Below, one piece after another: positions 1 to 9,938 of a stretch of DNA of 64,000 nucleotides. The position numbers and the translations under genes were made by a program. Below the pieces are notes generated by a model. The model did not search any database. It saw only the letters and a list, made by a program, of their open reading frames with translations, and was not told where the DNA came from. The stretch is from Gammaproteobacteria bacterium. GTDB lineage: Bacteria; Pseudomonadota; Gammaproteobacteria; SZUA-229. The stretch lies in contig JAPHSS010000014.1 in the NCBI GenBank assembly GCA_026195255.1, forward strand, positions 1-64,000, read 5' to 3'. Position 1 is the stretch's first letter. Each line of letters starts with the position of its first letter.

Positions 1-87
1 CCCCCTGTGAAAGTGCATTGCTCAGTATTAGCTGAAGATGCCATCAGTGCAGCGGTTGATGATTATATGAAGAAAAAACAGGCATAA
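1..87 (+). CDS. iscU: IscU, Fe-S cluster scaffold (3' end only)
   Basis: The window opens inside a gene whose last 28 codons read in frame from base 1 to a TAA at 85-87. The peptide starts PPVKVHCSVLAEDAISAA and ends DDYMKKKQA. This matches the C-terminus of IscU, including the Leu-Pro-Pro-Val-Lys region that HscA binds and the last conserved cluster-ligand cysteine (VHCS). IscU is the scaffold on which IscS and partners build 2Fe-2S clusters. iscA follows after 29 bp, as in the canonical isc operon. Only the 3' end is present, so nothing can be said about the other ligands. Confidence 0.9.
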   Translation, partial: PPVKVHCSVLAEDAISAAVDDYMKKKQA

Positions 88-116
88 GTTTATTAACTTA
101 AAACGAGATAGCAGAA

Positions 117-443
117 ATGGCAGTATCAATTACAGAGCAAGGCGCTAAACGGGTTAATGATTTCCTCGCAAATCGTGGCAATGGGATAGGTGTGCGTCTG
201 GGTGTTAAAACAACCGGATGCTCTGGCATGGCTTATGTTATCGAGTTTGTTGATGATGTTAACGCTGATGAAGATGAGGTTTTTGAAAGCAACGGTGTGA
301 CTATCGTTGTGGATAAAAAGAGCCTTGTTTATATCGACGGTACAGAAATGGATTTTGTTAAAGAAGGCCTCAACGAAGGTTTTGCGTTTAAAAATCCGAA
401 TGAGAAAGATGCCTGTGGTTGTGGCGAAAGCTTTACCGTTTAA
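117..443 (+). CDS. iscA: IscA, A-type Fe-S cluster carrier
   Basis: A-type carrier of 108 residues, the usual IscA size (E. coli 107). The three cluster-binding cysteines are present: Cys35 in TTGCSG, and Cys100 and Cys102 in the C-terminal CGCG motif. Proteins of this family receive clusters or iron from the IscU scaffold and pass them to apo-proteins, especially 4Fe-4S enzymes, in the cytoplasm. It sits between iscU and hscB in the standard isc order, with 33 bp to hscB, so co-transcription is likely. The paralogues ErpA and SufA have similar sequence; context decides for IscA. Confidence 0.95.
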   Translation: MAVSITEQGAKRVNDFLANRGNGIGVRLGVKTTGCSGMAYVIEFVDDVNADEDEVFESNGVTIVVDKKSLVYIDGTEMDFVKEGLNEGFAFKNPNEKDACGCGESFTV

Positions 444-476
444 TCTTTAACTCTTTCCTCACTTCTTAGAAATCAC

Positions 477-1022
477 ATGTCTGACTCTATCTTTAATTTA
501 AATTATTTTGAAATATTTTCACAGCCGGTGACTACTGAGCCGGATGTGAATTTATTAAAACAAAAAAACCGGGAGCTTCAGCAGCAGGCCCATCCTGATA
601 AGTTTGCGAATAGTTCGGATGCGGATAAACGCCTGGCGATGCAGAAAACCTCGTTAATTAATGAAGCGTTTGAAACCCTGAAAAAGCCTGTTTCCAGATT
701 ACAGTATATGCTCACCCTTAAAGGTGTGGATATGAATGGCGAAACGGATACGTCTATGGATGGCGCTTTTTTAATGGAGCAAATGGAATTACGTGAATCT
801 ATTTCAGAGGTTCGAAATCAGGCTGAGCCATTAGATGTATTAGCTACGATGCTGGCTGATCTTAAATCTAAAGCCAAAAACCTGACAATTGAATTTTCTG
901 AGTCTTATGAATTGGATGACCTTGAAAAAAGTCGCGAAATCGTTCGTAAGCTTCAGTTTATAAGCAAAGCAGAAAAAGAAGTTAATGAAATTATTGAACA
1001 ACTGGAAGATGAATTAATTTAA
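477..1022 (+). CDS. hscB: HscB, J-domain co-chaperone for Fe-S assembly
   Basis: HscB is the DnaJ-like partner of HscA. It delivers IscU to the chaperone and stimulates its ATPase. The product has 181 residues (E. coli 171). The N-terminal J domain begins with an NYFEIF segment like the DYFTLF of E. coli and carries the HPD triad at residues 39-41. A C-terminal helical IscU-binding domain of about 100 residues follows. The stop overlaps the hscA start by one base (TAATG), which suggests translational coupling of the two chaperones. Confidence 0.95.
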   Translation: MSDSIFNLNYFEIFSQPVTTEPDVNLLKQKNRELQQQAHPDKFANSSDADKRLAMQKTSLINEAFETLKKPVSRLQYMLTLKGVDMNGETDTSMDGAFLMEQMELRESISEVRNQAEPLDVLATMLADLKSKAKNLTIEFSESYELDDLEKSREIVRKLQFISKAEKEVNEIIEQLEDELI

Positions 1023-2911
1023 TGGCTTTATTACAAATATCAGAACCCGGGCAGTCGACCAAACCACATGAGCATAAGTTTGCTATTGGTATTGATCTGG
1101 GTACGACAAATTCATTGGTGGCTTCGGTAAGAAGTGGAAAGGCTGACACCTTATCCGATGTTGATGGCAAACACTTATTGCCATCGGTTGTTCGTTATAG
1201 CGCTGACTCAATTGTTGTTGGGCTAGCTGCAAAAGAAAATCAGGTTAAAGACCCGCATAATACAATTTCATCAATTAAACGTTTGATGGGACGTGGCGTA
1301 GAAGACTTAAAAGCACAGTTTAAATCACTAAGTGATGAGTTGCCTTATGAGTTTGCTGAAGGTGACTCTGTTGTACCCAGAATAAAAACTGCCGCTGGAA
1401 ATAAAACAGCAGTAGAAATATCTGCAGATATTTTAAAAGTATTAAAATTACGTGGTGAAGAAACATTAGGTGATGAATTAGAAGGTGCAGTTATAACCGT
1501 ACCGGCTTATTTTGATGACGCTCAACGTCAGGCAACTAAAGACGCCGCAACACTGGCAGGTATTAATGTTTTACGCCTCCTGAATGAACCCACAGCCGCT
1601 GCGGTTGCTTATGGTTTAGATAGCGGAGCAGAGGGTATAGTTGCAGTATATGATTTAGGCGGCGGTACTTTTGATATATCTATCATGCAGCTTAAGCAGG
1701 GTGTGTTTGAAGTATTATCCACAGGTGGCGATAGCGCGTTAGGTGGTGATGATTTTGATCATGCTATTGCACAATGGATACTCGAACAGGCAGGTGTTGA
1801 CTCATCAGAGTTAAGTTCTAGTTCGTTACGTCTGGTCCTGCAGGAAGCCTGTAGTGCTAAAGAAGCTTTAAGTGAGCATACAGAAACTGAAATTAAAATT
1901 GATTTTTCTGCGGATAAAAACTGGACAGGTATCTTAAACAGAGAAATTCTTAATACATTAATTGATCCGTTAATTAAAAAAACCCTGATGTCATGTCGTC
2001 GAGCTTTACGTGATGCGGATGTTGATAAAGAGCAGGTAATCGATGTTGTTATGGTTGGTGGCTCAACTCGTGCTTTAAGAGTGCGTGAACAGGTTGGTGA
2101 ATTTTTTGAAACTGAGCCTAAAGTTGATATTGATCCGGATCGAGTGGTTGCCATTGGTGCAGCAATTCAGGCCAATGCGTTAGTTGGCAATGATGCTGAA
2201 GGTAATCTGTTGTTAATGGATGTTCTGCCTTTGTCTTTGGGTCTGGAAACCATGGGTGGCCTTGCGGAAAAAATAATTTCGCGTAATACGCCTATTCCCG
2301 TGTCTCGAGCTCAGGAGTTTACAACTTATAAAGACGGTCAAACGGCAATGGCAGTTCATGTGGTTCAGGGTGAGCGAGATCTGGTCGATGATTGTCGTTC
2401 GCTGGCTAAATTTGAATTGCGCGGCTTTCCTTCACATGTAGCGGGTGCTGCTCGAATTAGAGTTACCTTTCAGGTTGATGCTGATGGTTTATTAAGTGTA
2501 TCAGCGAAAGAGGAAACTTCCGGTATAGAAGCCAGTGTTGAAGTTAAACCCTCATATGGTTTGCAGGATTCTGAAATTGAAGCCATGTTAAAGGCATCAA
2601 TGGAATTCGCGGCAAATGATAAAGATGCGCGAAGTCTTCGTGAACAACAGGTAGAAGCTGATCGAGTGCTAGAAGCAATTGATTCGGCAATGGCTGATGA
2701 TGGTGAAGAAATGCTCAGTGCAGAAGAGCGTGAAGCTATTTTGCAGGTAAGGCAGGAACTCGAAATATCTCGTCATAATGCCACTGAGGCACAGCAGTTA
2801 AAAGATGCCATGTCCAAACTTGAAAAAGTTAGTGCTGAGTATGTGGCGCGCAGAATGAATGCCAGTGTGCAAAAATCGATGGCGGGTCACCAGGTAGAAG
2901 AGTTTAAGTAA
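1022..2911 (+). CDS. hscA: HscA, Hsp70-type chaperone for IscU
   Basis: Specialised Hsp70 that recognises the LPPVK loop of IscU and helps release the assembled cluster. It has 629 residues (E. coli 616). The nucleotide-binding domain starts at about residue 21 with GIDLGTTNS (23-31) and contains the [10 protein letters not shown] phosphate loop and the VMVGGSTR segment. The substrate-binding domain and a helical lid occupy roughly the last 220 residues. The start overlaps the hscB stop by one base. The next gene, fdx, comes after a 132-bp gap that holds no convincing gene. Confidence 0.95.
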   Translation: MALLQISEPGQSTKPHEHKFAIGIDLGTTNSLVASVRSGKADTLSDVDGKHLLPSVVRYSADSIVVGLAAKENQVKDPHNTISSIKRLMGRGVEDLKAQFKSLSDELPYEFAEGDSVVPRIKTAAGNKTAVEISADILKVLKLRGEETLGDELEGAVITVPAYFDDAQRQATKDAATLAGINVLRLLNEPTAAAVAYGLDSGAEGIVAVYDLGGGTFDISIMQLKQGVFEVLSTGGDSALGGDDFDHAIAQWILEQAGVDSSELSSSSLRLVLQEACSAKEALSEHTETEIKIDFSADKNWTGILNREILNTLIDPLIKKTLMSCRRALRDADVDKEQVIDVVMVGGSTRALRVREQVGEFFETEPKVDIDPDRVVAIGAAIQANALVGNDAEGNLLLMDVLPLSLGLETMGGLAEKIISRNTPIPVSRAQEFTTYKDGQTAMAVHVVQGERDLVDDCRSLAKFELRGFPSHVAGAARIRVTFQVDADGLLSVSAKEETSGIEASVEVKPSYGLQDSEIEAMLKASMEFAANDKDARSLREQQVEADRVLEAIDSAMADDGEEMLSAEEREAILQVRQELEISRHNATEAQQLKDAMSKLEKVSAEYVARRMNASVQKSMAGHQVEEFK

Positions 2912-3043
2912 AACAACAGAAGATGTGAATAAGTAATGTTGTTTGTCGGCGCACCTGTTAAGTGTTAAACAGACTTCGCTTCTTATTTATTTGTATTTCA
3001 TTTTTATATTAACGAAATTTTTTAAGTTTAAAGAGAGATTAAA

Positions 3044-3382
3044 ATGCCGCAGATTATTTTTCTGCCCCACGAAACACTCTGTCCTGAAGGTGCAGCATTT
3101 GATGCTAAACCCGGGGAAACCATTTGTGATGCAGCCTTACGTAATGATATTGAAATAGAGCACGCCTGTGAGAAATCATGTGCCTGTACTACCTGTCATG
3201 TATATGTTCGAGAAGGCCTCGACTCACTTAACGAGAACACTGATGATGAAGATGACATGTTAGATAAGGCATGGGGTCTGGATCCTGATTCTCGTTTAAG
3301 CTGTCAGGCAGTTATAGCTGACAAAGACCTGGTAGTAGAGTTGCCTAAATACACCATTAATATGGTTTCTGAAAATCATTAA
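3044..3382 (+). CDS. fdx: Isc-type 2Fe-2S ferredoxin
   Basis: Adrenodoxin-type 2Fe-2S ferredoxin of 112 residues, the usual isc ferredoxin size. The ligand pattern is C-X5-C-X2-C with a distal cysteine: Cys42, Cys48, Cys51 and the cysteine of LSCQ near residue 87. The extra Cys46 seen in E. coli Fdx is also present. It supplies electrons to IscS/IscU during cluster assembly. The ATG at 3044 is preceded by AGAGAG at a good distance. It lies between hscA and iscX in the canonical order. Confidence 0.95.
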   Translation: MPQIIFLPHETLCPEGAAFDAKPGETICDAALRNDIEIEHACEKSCACTTCHVYVREGLDSLNENTDDEDDMLDKAWGLDPDSRLSCQAVIADKDLVVELPKYTINMVSENH

Positions 3383-3414
3383 AATTATTAGTAAAATGAC
3401 TAGAGGTTTAGATT

Positions 3415-3615
3415 ATGGGGCTTAAATGGACTGATACACTGGATATTGCCTTAGAGCTTGATGAAAAGCATCCAGAGGTAGATCCTCAATACATTCGTTT
3501 TACAGATCTGCATCAATGGGTTTGTGATCTTGAAGATTTTGATGATGACCCTCAAAAGTCAGGTGAAAAAGCCCTGGAAGCGATTCAAATGACCTGGATT
3601 GAAGAAAAAGACTAG
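3415..3615 (+). CDS. iscX: IscX, small acidic Isc accessory protein
   Basis: Acidic protein of 66 residues, exactly the E. coli IscX length, with the family features: the N-terminal MGLKWTDT, a helical middle, FTDLHQWV and a C-terminal acidic segment. IscX binds IscS and iron and modulates the rate of cluster assembly. It lies 32 bp behind fdx as the last gene of the isc operon. In many gammaproteobacteria ndk or pepB follows; here there is a 350-bp gap and then rlmN. Confidence 0.95.
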   Translation: MGLKWTDTLDIALELDEKHPEVDPQYIRFTDLHQWVCDLEDFDDDPQKSGEKALEAIQMTWIEEKD

Positions 3616-3966
3616 TTTTATTTCTTTTTTATCTGCTTGCAGGCTTAAATCGCTTTGCCGCTATAGTGCTTGATAAAGCGCTAATGATTGTTTCTGACAG
3701 GTCTTGTGGGCAGGCTGCCTCATTCGTCCCGGTTTGTTTGAAATTAAGACTATTACTGAGTATCTAAAGATTTAATTGAGTGAGTAAATTCAATTTGAAT
3801 GCTTTATAAACTGGTCAATCCATAAACATTTCGCTTACAACTCATGAAATCTTCCATCTAGCTCTAGTTTTTAGCAAAAACATCACTAAAATCAGTGTTT
3901 TATCTGGTTTTTCGTTTATAATACCTTTTTTATATATTATGCGGTTACATTCCGCTTGAGATTCCT
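3616..3966. other. Intergenic gap between iscX and rlmN
   Basis: A 351-bp gap with no ORF that looks real, no RNA gene I recognise and no strong terminator behind iscX. The only supportable signal is a TATAAT -10-like box at 3917-3922, about 45 bp before the rlmN start, without a good -35 at 17 bp. The ndk gene often found in this interval in related genomes is absent. Confidence 0.5.
3917..3922 (+). promoter_or_regulatory. Candidate -10 box for the rlmN operon
   Basis: Perfect TATAAT hexamer in an AT-rich stretch some 45 bp upstream of rlmN. The hexamer at the expected -35 distance (AGTGTT) is a poor match, so this rests on the -10 alone. It would drive rlmN-pilF-rodZ and possibly hisS-yfgM-bamB. 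Confidence 0.35.
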
Positions 3967-5094
3967 GTGAGCACACCTGTCCATTTCCCGCATATTGAAA
4001 AAACTAACCTGTTAGGTTTAAATCGCCAGGATATGGAAGCATTTATTGCTGAATTAGGTGAAAAGCCCTTTCGAGTGTCTCAGCTAACCAAGTGGATTCA
4101 TCAGATGAACGTTTCTGATTTTGATGAAATGACAAATATTAGCAAATCGTTACGTGCCCAGTTAAAAGAAAAAGCCTGTATTAAACCGCTAACGGTTATT
4201 GTTGACCAAATTTCAAAAGATGGCACTCGAAAATGGGTTATGGGGCTGGATGATAATAACCAGATAGAAGCCGTTTATATTCCTGAAGATGATCGGGGAA
4301 CACTGTGCATTTCATCACAGATTGGTTGTGCACTTGATTGTAGTTTTTGTTCTACTGGCAGGCAGGGGTTTAGTCGCAATTTATCGGTGGCAGAAATATT
4401 ATCTCAGGTCTGGTTGGCTACGCGTTTACTGGATGAAGAAAAAAAGCCAGGGCGTAAAATTACAAATATTGTTTTAATGGGCATGGGCGAGCCATTACTT
4501 AATTATGATAATGTAATGAAAGCCATAGACGTTATGTTAGATGACTTTGCATATGGCCTTAGTAAACGTCGAGTTACGGTCAGTACGGCGGGCGTAGTTC
4601 CGGCAATGGATAAACTGGCAGATCGTCATGATGTTCAGCTGGCTATTTCCTTGCATGCAATACGCGATGAATTACGAGATGATCTTGTACCCATTAATAA
4701 AAAATATAATTTAGAAACATTAATTGCAGCCTGTCACCGTTTTATGGAAAAGCGTTCACCTCGTTCAAGGTTAACCATTGAATATGTAATGCTGGATGGT
4801 GTTAATGATTCTAAACAGGATGCAGAAAAGTTAATTGAGGTTTTGCAGGGGCTTTCAGTTTTGATAAACCTGATACCCTTTAACCCCTTTACTGGTTCGG
4901 GATATGGAACATCTTCAAATAATGCAGTAAGACGTTTTCAAGATGTATTAATGAAAGCGGGTTTGACAACTGTAATAAGAAAAACACGTGGTGAAGATAT
5001 TGATGCAGCCTGTGGTCAGTTAGTGGGTAAAGTAGCCGATAAGAGCCGTCGAGAAAACAAATTTAAAGTACCAAGACTGGGAATGAATACATGA
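3967..5094 (+). CDS. rlmN: RlmN, dual-specificity 23S rRNA/tRNA C2-adenosine methyltransferase
   Basis: Radical-SAM enzyme that makes m2A at A2503 of 23S rRNA and A37 of some tRNAs. It has 375 residues (E. coli 384). The CX3CX2C cluster motif is Cys121, Cys125, Cys128 (GCALDCSFC). The resolving cysteine near the C-terminus, in the AACGQL segment, is Cys349. The start used is GTG; no strong Shine-Dalgarno is visible, but the reading frame before it contains no better start. The stop overlaps pilF (ATGATG), so rlmN, pilF and rodZ look like one operon, a common gammaproteobacterial order. Confidence 0.93.
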   Translation: MSTPVHFPHIEKTNLLGLNRQDMEAFIAELGEKPFRVSQLTKWIHQMNVSDFDEMTNISKSLRAQLKEKACIKPLTVIVDQISKDGTRKWVMGLDDNNQIEAVYIPEDDRGTLCISSQIGCALDCSFCSTGRQGFSRNLSVAEILSQVWLATRLLDEEKKPGRKITNIVLMGMGEPLLNYDNVMKAIDVMLDDFAYGLSKRRVTVSTAGVVPAMDKLADRHDVQLAISLHAIRDELRDDLVPINKKYNLETLIAACHRFMEKRSPRSRLTIEYVMLDGVNDSKQDAEKLIEVLQGLSVLINLIPFNPFTGSGYGTSSNNAVRRFQDVLMKAGLTTVIRKTRGEDIDAACGQLVGKVADKSRRENKFKVPRLGMNT

Positions 5095-5858
5095 TGCGGA
5101 TGAAGTTATGCTTAGTTATTGTTTTATTAGTGTCTTTAGTGGCCTGTGCGTCAACGCCCAAAGAACTTGAAAAAGAAAGAAAAGATAAAGATGCCGCAGA
5201 AATAAACGTGCAGCTTGCTTCAGGTTATATGCGTAGAGGTGATCTGGAAATTGCAGAAAAAAAACTTCTAAAAGCCATTGAGTTTAATAATAAACACGTA
5301 CCCGCTTATACCACTCTTGCTGTGTTAATGACTATGATTGACAAGCCTGTTGAGGCGGAAAATTATTATCTCGAAGCGCTTGATATTGATTCACGTGATC
5401 CGCAGTTGCATAATAATTACGGTACCTTTTTATGCGGTATAAAAAAATACGATGAAGCGACCAAACAGTTTGAAATGACTTTACGTAATCAGTTTTACAA
5501 AACACCAGAAGTTGCGCATGCGAATTTGGGTTACTGCTTATTGCAGCAGGGAAATGCTGATTATAAAAAAATTGAAAGGCACCTGAGAAAGGCGCTTAAG
5601 CTTCGACCAAATATGCCTTCAGCTATGTTAGGTATGGCTGAGTTAGGCCTTGCAACAAAAAACTATCTAATGGCCAGAGCCTATACACAAAGATATCATT
5701 CAGTGTCACCCGCGACTGCAGAAAGTTTGTGGGTTCAGATAAAAGCTGAGCACGCATTAGGCGACAAAGTTTATTTTCTTAAAGTTTCTCAGAAGCTTCT
5801 AGACCAGTTTCCTGAGTCTGAAGAAGCTGAAAAATTGATGGGGTTATCTAATTTATGA
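5091..5858 (+). CDS. pilF: PilF/PilW-type TPR lipoprotein for type IV pilus secretin assembly
   Basis: Outer-membrane lipoprotein of 255 residues. The signal peptide ends in a lipobox LVAC with the lipidated Cys at 19, and about five to six TPR units follow (ASGYMRRGDLEIAEKKL, the LHNNYGTFL repeat and so on). PilF/PilW is the pilotin that moves the PilQ secretin to the outer membrane. The position between rlmN and rodZ is the conserved place for this gene. It overlaps rlmN by 4 bp and rodZ by 4 bp. No other pilus gene is in the window, so the role rests on family and synteny. Confidence 0.85.
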   Translation: MMRMKLCLVIVLLVSLVACASTPKELEKERKDKDAAEINVQLASGYMRRGDLEIAEKKLLKAIEFNNKHVPAYTTLAVLMTMIDKPVEAENYYLEALDIDSRDPQLHNNYGTFLCGIKKYDEATKQFEMTLRNQFYKTPEVAHANLGYCLLQQGNADYKKIERHLRKALKLRPNMPSAMLGMAELGLATKNYLMARAYTQRYHSVSPATAESLWVQIKAEHALGDKVYFLKVSQKLLDQFPESEEAEKLMGLSNL

Positions 5859-6829
5859 CAGATATAAATAAGCCATCTGAAGAGATGGGGAGTGAAGTCA
5901 ATGAGTTATTACATAAAAAAGATTTTGGCTCTGATTTAAGAAAAGCTCGTGAAAAACTAGGCATGTCGAGTAACGATGTTGCTGAAAACTTACTTATATC
6001 AGTGGATATAATCAAAGCAATAGATAACTCTCAGGCAGATGCTTTACCTGCGTTAACTTTTACTCAAGGTTATATACGTAGTTATGCGCGTTTAGTGGGT
6101 CTGTCTGCAGATGAGATTATAACTGAATATGTTTTAATGGCACCAGATTCAAAACAGGTCTTAACGCCACACTCTGTATTGCCGGTGCAAAAAAGCAGCA
6201 GTGATATTTTTATTCGATTTATAAGTTTTAGTTTTATTATTGTTGCGATTATCGTGCTCATTGTCTGGTTGTATAATACAGATTTTCGTGACTACACGGT
6301 TGTAAGTGATGAAGTGGCCCAATTCAATGCCCAGCCTGGCGCTGATCTTCAGAACGATTTTGAAACAAATGAAATCGCAATGCTTACACCTGAGAACGAA
6401 ACTGATCTGCCAGTATCAGTGCAGGATGCGCCTGATAATCAGTCAGAGGCATTAACTGTAGAAACACCAGTTGAAGCAGAAGCAGAAATAACTTCCGCGC
6501 CAGACGTGGCAGAAATCATTGCTGTAAAACCACCCGCTGTAGAAGCTGCAGGTGTCGATGTATTGTTTTTAAGTGCAATGGGTGAGTCGTGGTGTGAAAT
6601 TCAGGACTCAACAGGTAAACGTATGTTTTATCAATTGCTTAATAGAGGTCAGGAAGTTAAGTTGTCAGGTACTGCGCCTTTTACTATATTTCTGGGCAAT
6701 GCACCAAAAGTTCGTGTCGAAGTTAATAATAAAATAGTTGATTTTGAAAGTTTAATAAATAGAAGTAGCAATATCGCCAGTATCGAAGTTACCAAAGATG
6801 CGTCGGTAGTCAGTTTATCAAATCGTTAG
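5855..6829 (+). CDS. rodZ: RodZ, cytoskeletal cell-shape protein
   Basis: Bitopic inner-membrane protein of 324 residues. RodZ links MreB filaments to the peptidoglycan elongasome. Visible parts: an N-terminal Xre-type helix-turn-helix domain (about residues 25-90, FGSDLRKAREKLGMS onward) that binds MreB; one membrane segment at about 118-141; a Glu/Pro/Ala-rich periplasmic linker; and a C-terminal beta-rich DUF4115 domain (about 235-324) with the typical GESWCEIQD segment. It overlaps pilF by 4 bp. hisS follows after 9 bp. The usual intervening ispG is missing here. Confidence 0.93.
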   Translation: MTDINKPSEEMGSEVNELLHKKDFGSDLRKAREKLGMSSNDVAENLLISVDIIKAIDNSQADALPALTFTQGYIRSYARLVGLSADEIITEYVLMAPDSKQVLTPHSVLPVQKSSSDIFIRFISFSFIIVAIIVLIVWLYNTDFRDYTVVSDEVAQFNAQPGADLQNDFETNEIAMLTPENETDLPVSVQDAPDNQSEALTVETPVEAEAEITSAPDVAEIIAVKPPAVEAAGVDVLFLSAMGESWCEIQDSTGKRMFYQLLNRGQEVKLSGTAPFTIFLGNAPKVRVEVNNKIVDFESLINRSSNIASIEVTKDASVVSLSNR

Positions 6830-6838
6830 ATGTAGTAT

Positions 6839-8113
6839 ATGGCTAATAAAATAAATAAGATTCAAAGTATCAGAGGTATGCATGACATACTTCCAGAACA
6901 ATCTCCCCTTTGGCAATTTTTTGAAGCAACTGTACAAAAACTTTTACAGTCATATTCGTATAAAGAAATTCGCATGCCAATAGTTGAGTCGACCGATTTA
7001 TTCTGTCGTTCAATAGGTGAAGTGACTGATATTGTTGAAAAAGAAATGTATACCTTTGAAGATCGTAATGGAGATAGTCTCACGTTGCGCCCTGAAGGTA
7101 CTGCAAGTTGTGTTCGCTCAGGTATTCAACATGGTTTATTTCATAATCAGCAACAAAGATTATGGTACATGGGGCCAATGTTCAGGCATGAGCGTCCGCA
7201 GAAGGGCCGTTATCGTCAATTTCATCAAATAGGAGTTGAAACATACGGCATGCCTGATGCAGATATCGATGCGGAATTGATTTTAATGTCTGCTCGTCTC
7301 TGGAAACTGCTGGGGCTTAAGAATATCCGTTTAGAGCTAAATACTTTAGGCACGGCTGAATCTCGTAAAGCTTATAAGTTAGTGCTTGTTGATTATTTAA
7401 ATGAACATAAATCTGTTTTAGATGAAGATTCATTGCGACGTCTTGAAACAAACCCATTACGTGTTCTTGATAGTAAGAACCCTGATATGCAGTTAATGAT
7501 TGAGGCTGCACCAGCCTTAATGGATTATCTTGATGAAGAATCATTAATGCACTTTAACCACCTGACGGCAATACTGGATAAGGCTGGTATTACGTATAAT
7601 ATTAATCACCGTCTCGTAAGGGGGCTGGATTATTATTGTAAAACTGTATTTGAGTGGGTGACAGATGCTTTAGGTGCGCAAGGTACGGTTTGTGCGGGTG
7701 GCCGTTATGATGGTCTGGTGGAGCAGTTAGGCGGAAGAGACACACCGGCAGCAGGTTTTGCAATGGGCGTTGAACGGTTGTTGTCATTACTTGAAGATGC
7801 TGGAATGCAGGTAGATAATACGCCACATATTTATATTCTATTACAGGGTGAGCAGGCGCAACTTCAGGGCATGTCATTTGTCGAATCACTTCGTGATCAA
7901 ATGCCAGACATTGATATTCAAACAAATTGTGGCGCAGGCTCATTCAAAAGTCAGATTAAAAAAGCCGATAAATCAGGCGCCCGAGTTGCGCTTATTTTAG
8001 GCGAAGAAGAAATATTGAATGATTCGGTTGGCATTAAAATGTTACGTGAAAAAGTAGATCAGAAAACGGTGTCTCAATCTGAACTTGTGACACTGTTAAA
8101 GACGATTTTATAA
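6839..8113 (+). CDS. hisS: Histidyl-tRNA synthetase
   Basis: Class II synthetase of 424 residues (E. coli 424) that charges tRNA-His. It starts with the typical [12 protein letters not shown]. Motif 2 is [16 protein letters not shown]. The histidine-specific HisA segments are LVRGLDYY and AGGRYDGL. Motif 3 is the GFAMGVERL segment. A C-terminal anticodon-binding domain covers about the last 95 residues. It lies between rodZ and yfgM, as in many gammaproteobacteria apart from the missing ispG. Confidence 0.96.
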   Translation: MANKINKIQSIRGMHDILPEQSPLWQFFEATVQKLLQSYSYKEIRMPIVESTDLFCRSIGEVTDIVEKEMYTFEDRNGDSLTLRPEGTASCVRSGIQHGLFHNQQQRLWYMGPMFRHERPQKGRYRQFHQIGVETYGMPDADIDAELILMSARLWKLLGLKNIRLELNTLGTAESRKAYKLVLVDYLNEHKSVLDEDSLRRLETNPLRVLDSKNPDMQLMIEAAPALMDYLDEESLMHFNHLTAILDKAGITYNINHRLVRGLDYYCKTVFEWVTDALGAQGTVCAGGRYDGLVEQLGGRDTPAAGFAMGVERLLSLLEDAGMQVDNTPHIYILLQGEQAQLQGMSFVESLRDQMPDIDIQTNCGAGSFKSQIKKADKSGARVALILGEEEILNDSVGIKMLREKVDQKTVSQSELVTLLKTIL

Positions 8114-8134
8114 ATTTATTTATTAGAGATAATT

Positions 8135-8800
8135 ATGGATTACGAAACTGAAGAACAACAATTAGAAGCCATAAAAAAGTGGTGGAAAGAAAACTCAACT
8201 ATGGTTGTTATGGGTATAACAATTGGTGTGGGCTCTATTTTTGGCTGGCAATTTTATCAGGCTGAAAGTGTGAAACATGCAGAACATGCTAGTGTTTTAT
8301 ATGAGCAGGTGCTTATTAATTCTTCTGATCCTTCAAAACTTAATGATCAGCTTGCCACTGTAAATCAGTTAGAAGCCGAATTTGATGACACACCATACGC
8401 TAGTTTATCTGCTCTTATTGTTGCAAAACAACAATTGGCGGCAGGCCAGATTGATAAAGCTCAGCAACAATATCGTTGGGTTATTGAAAATGCTAGACAG
8501 GACGAGCTAAAGTATCTGGCTAAAATCAGGCTATCGCGCCTTTTACTGGCGGCTAATGAATTAGATAAAGCATTGGCATTGTTGAATGAGGACTATCCAG
8601 AGAGTTTTGATGCGATGGTTCTAGAGCTTAAAGGTGATGTGCTTTCTACTCAGGGTAATAAAGCAGACGCTAAAACGGCTTATAACAAAGCAATCTCATT
8701 ATCGAAAACCCCGAACCGTTGGTTGCAACTTAAAATTGATGATATTGGCGAAACATCTGCAGACTCAAATCTTAAAACAGCGACTGAACCATCAGCATGA
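8135..8800 (+). CDS. yfgM: YfgM, membrane TPR protein of the Sec translocon
   Basis: Inner-membrane protein of 221 residues: an N-terminal cytoplasmic stretch with YETEEQQLEAIKKWWKEN, one membrane segment (about 22-42, MVVMGITIGVGSIFGWQF), then periplasmic TPR-like helices. E. coli YfgM associates with SecYEG and PpiD and helps hand exported proteins to periplasmic chaperones. It is 21 bp after hisS and its last four bases overlap bamB, matching the conserved hisS-yfgM-bamB-der order. Confidence 0.9.
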   Translation: MDYETEEQQLEAIKKWWKENSTMVVMGITIGVGSIFGWQFYQAESVKHAEHASVLYEQVLINSSDPSKLNDQLATVNQLEAEFDDTPYASLSALIVAKQQLAAGQIDKAQQQYRWVIENARQDELKYLAKIRLSRLLLAANELDKALALLNEDYPESFDAMVLELKGDVLSTQGNKADAKTAYNKAISLSKTPNRWLQLKIDDIGETSADSNLKTATEPSA

Positions 8801-9927
8801 TTCGATTTATAGCCGTTCTACTTAGTGCCTTTCTTATAACGGCCTGTGGTGAATCAGATAACTCTGAGCCACCTGCGGAGCTGGTTGATTTTAAGCAAAC
8901 ACTAAAAGTAAAAGAGTTGTGGAGTGTTGATACCGGTAAAGGCGTAAATCAGTTATTTGTAAAGTTATTTCCACTTTTGCTGGATGACAGAATAGTTGTA
9001 AGCGATCGAGATGGTACTGTATCTGCCTATAATATAAAGACAGGTGTCCAGCTTTGGGAAACAGAGCTTGATACGGTTATCAGTGGCGGCGTTGGTGGAA
9101 ATGAGAATAACCTGGTTGTTACTAGTCGTAATGGTCTCGTTTTTTTGCTTGATTCAAAAGGCGAATTAATCTGGAAAGTCGATGCTTCTTCAGAAGTTTT
9201 AATGCCTGCGCAGATTGCCGGTAGTTTAATTATTATACGCTCAGTTGATGGTTTGATTTCTGCGCTGGATATTGATGATGGCAGTGAAGTGTGGACATTT
9301 AAACGTGATGTGCCTGCTTTAAGTTTACGTGGTAATAGCTCGCCCATCATTAAGCAGGGTTATATATTCAACGGGCTTGATAATGGTCGTCTGGTTACAT
9401 TAGATCTATTAGATGGACATACTGTTTTTGATATTGCTGTTGCCTCACCCAGTGGTCGATCAGAGCTTGAACGTTTAGTTGATATTGACGGTCATGCGGT
9501 GATAGAAAAAGATATGCTCTATATGGCTAGTTATCAGGGGCGAATAGTTTCAATCGACATTCGCCGGGGGCAACTAAGCTGGAGCCGCAAACTGTCTACC
9601 TATAGTGGAGTTAGCCACTCAAATTCGGGGTTATTTATTAGTGATGATAAAGACGCTATATGGGCATTAGACTCTTCAAATGGTGCTACATTATGGAAGC
9701 AGGAAAAACTTAAAGCTCGACAGATTACACGTCCAGTTACTATAAAAAATACCCTGGTTGTTGCTGACTTTGAGGCTTATTTGCACTTTCTATCACCATT
9801 TGACGGGCATTTTGTAGCGCGAGTTGAGACTGATGGGTCAGGTATAATAGTACCGCCTGTTGAGCGTGACGGACGCTTGTATGTTATTACGCGTGATGGA
9901 GAATTATCTGCATTTGAGCTTGAGTAG
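8797..9927 (+). CDS. bamB: BamB, outer-membrane assembly lipoprotein
   Basis: Lipoprotein of the BAM complex that inserts beta-barrel proteins. It has 376 residues. The signal peptide ends in the lipobox ITAC with the lipid Cys at 17. The mature part is an eight-bladed PQQ-type beta propeller, with repeated blade motifs such as GTVSAYNIKTGVQLWE, ISALDIDDGSEVW and AIWALDSSNGATLW. It overlaps yfgM by 4 bp. In the usual order der follows directly; here a DUF945-type gene is interposed. Confidence 0.93.
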   Translation: MIRFIAVLLSAFLITACGESDNSEPPAELVDFKQTLKVKELWSVDTGKGVNQLFVKLFPLLLDDRIVVSDRDGTVSAYNIKTGVQLWETELDTVISGGVGGNENNLVVTSRNGLVFLLDSKGELIWKVDASSEVLMPAQIAGSLIIIRSVDGLISALDIDDGSEVWTFKRDVPALSLRGNSSPIIKQGYIFNGLDNGRLVTLDLLDGHTVFDIAVASPSGRSELERLVDIDGHAVIEKDMLYMASYQGRIVSIDIRRGQLSWSRKLSTYSGVSHSNSGLFISDDKDAIWALDSSNGATLWKQEKLKARQITRPVTIKNTLVVADFEAYLHFLSPFDGHFVARVETDGSGIIVPPVERDGRLYVITRDGELSAFELE

Positions 9928-9938
9928 AATGCACATTA

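Noticed and set aside
2943-3158. 71-residue plus-strand frame overlapping the start of fdx
   Set aside because: It overlaps fdx in another frame, has no family features and no ribosome site; fdx explains the DNA.
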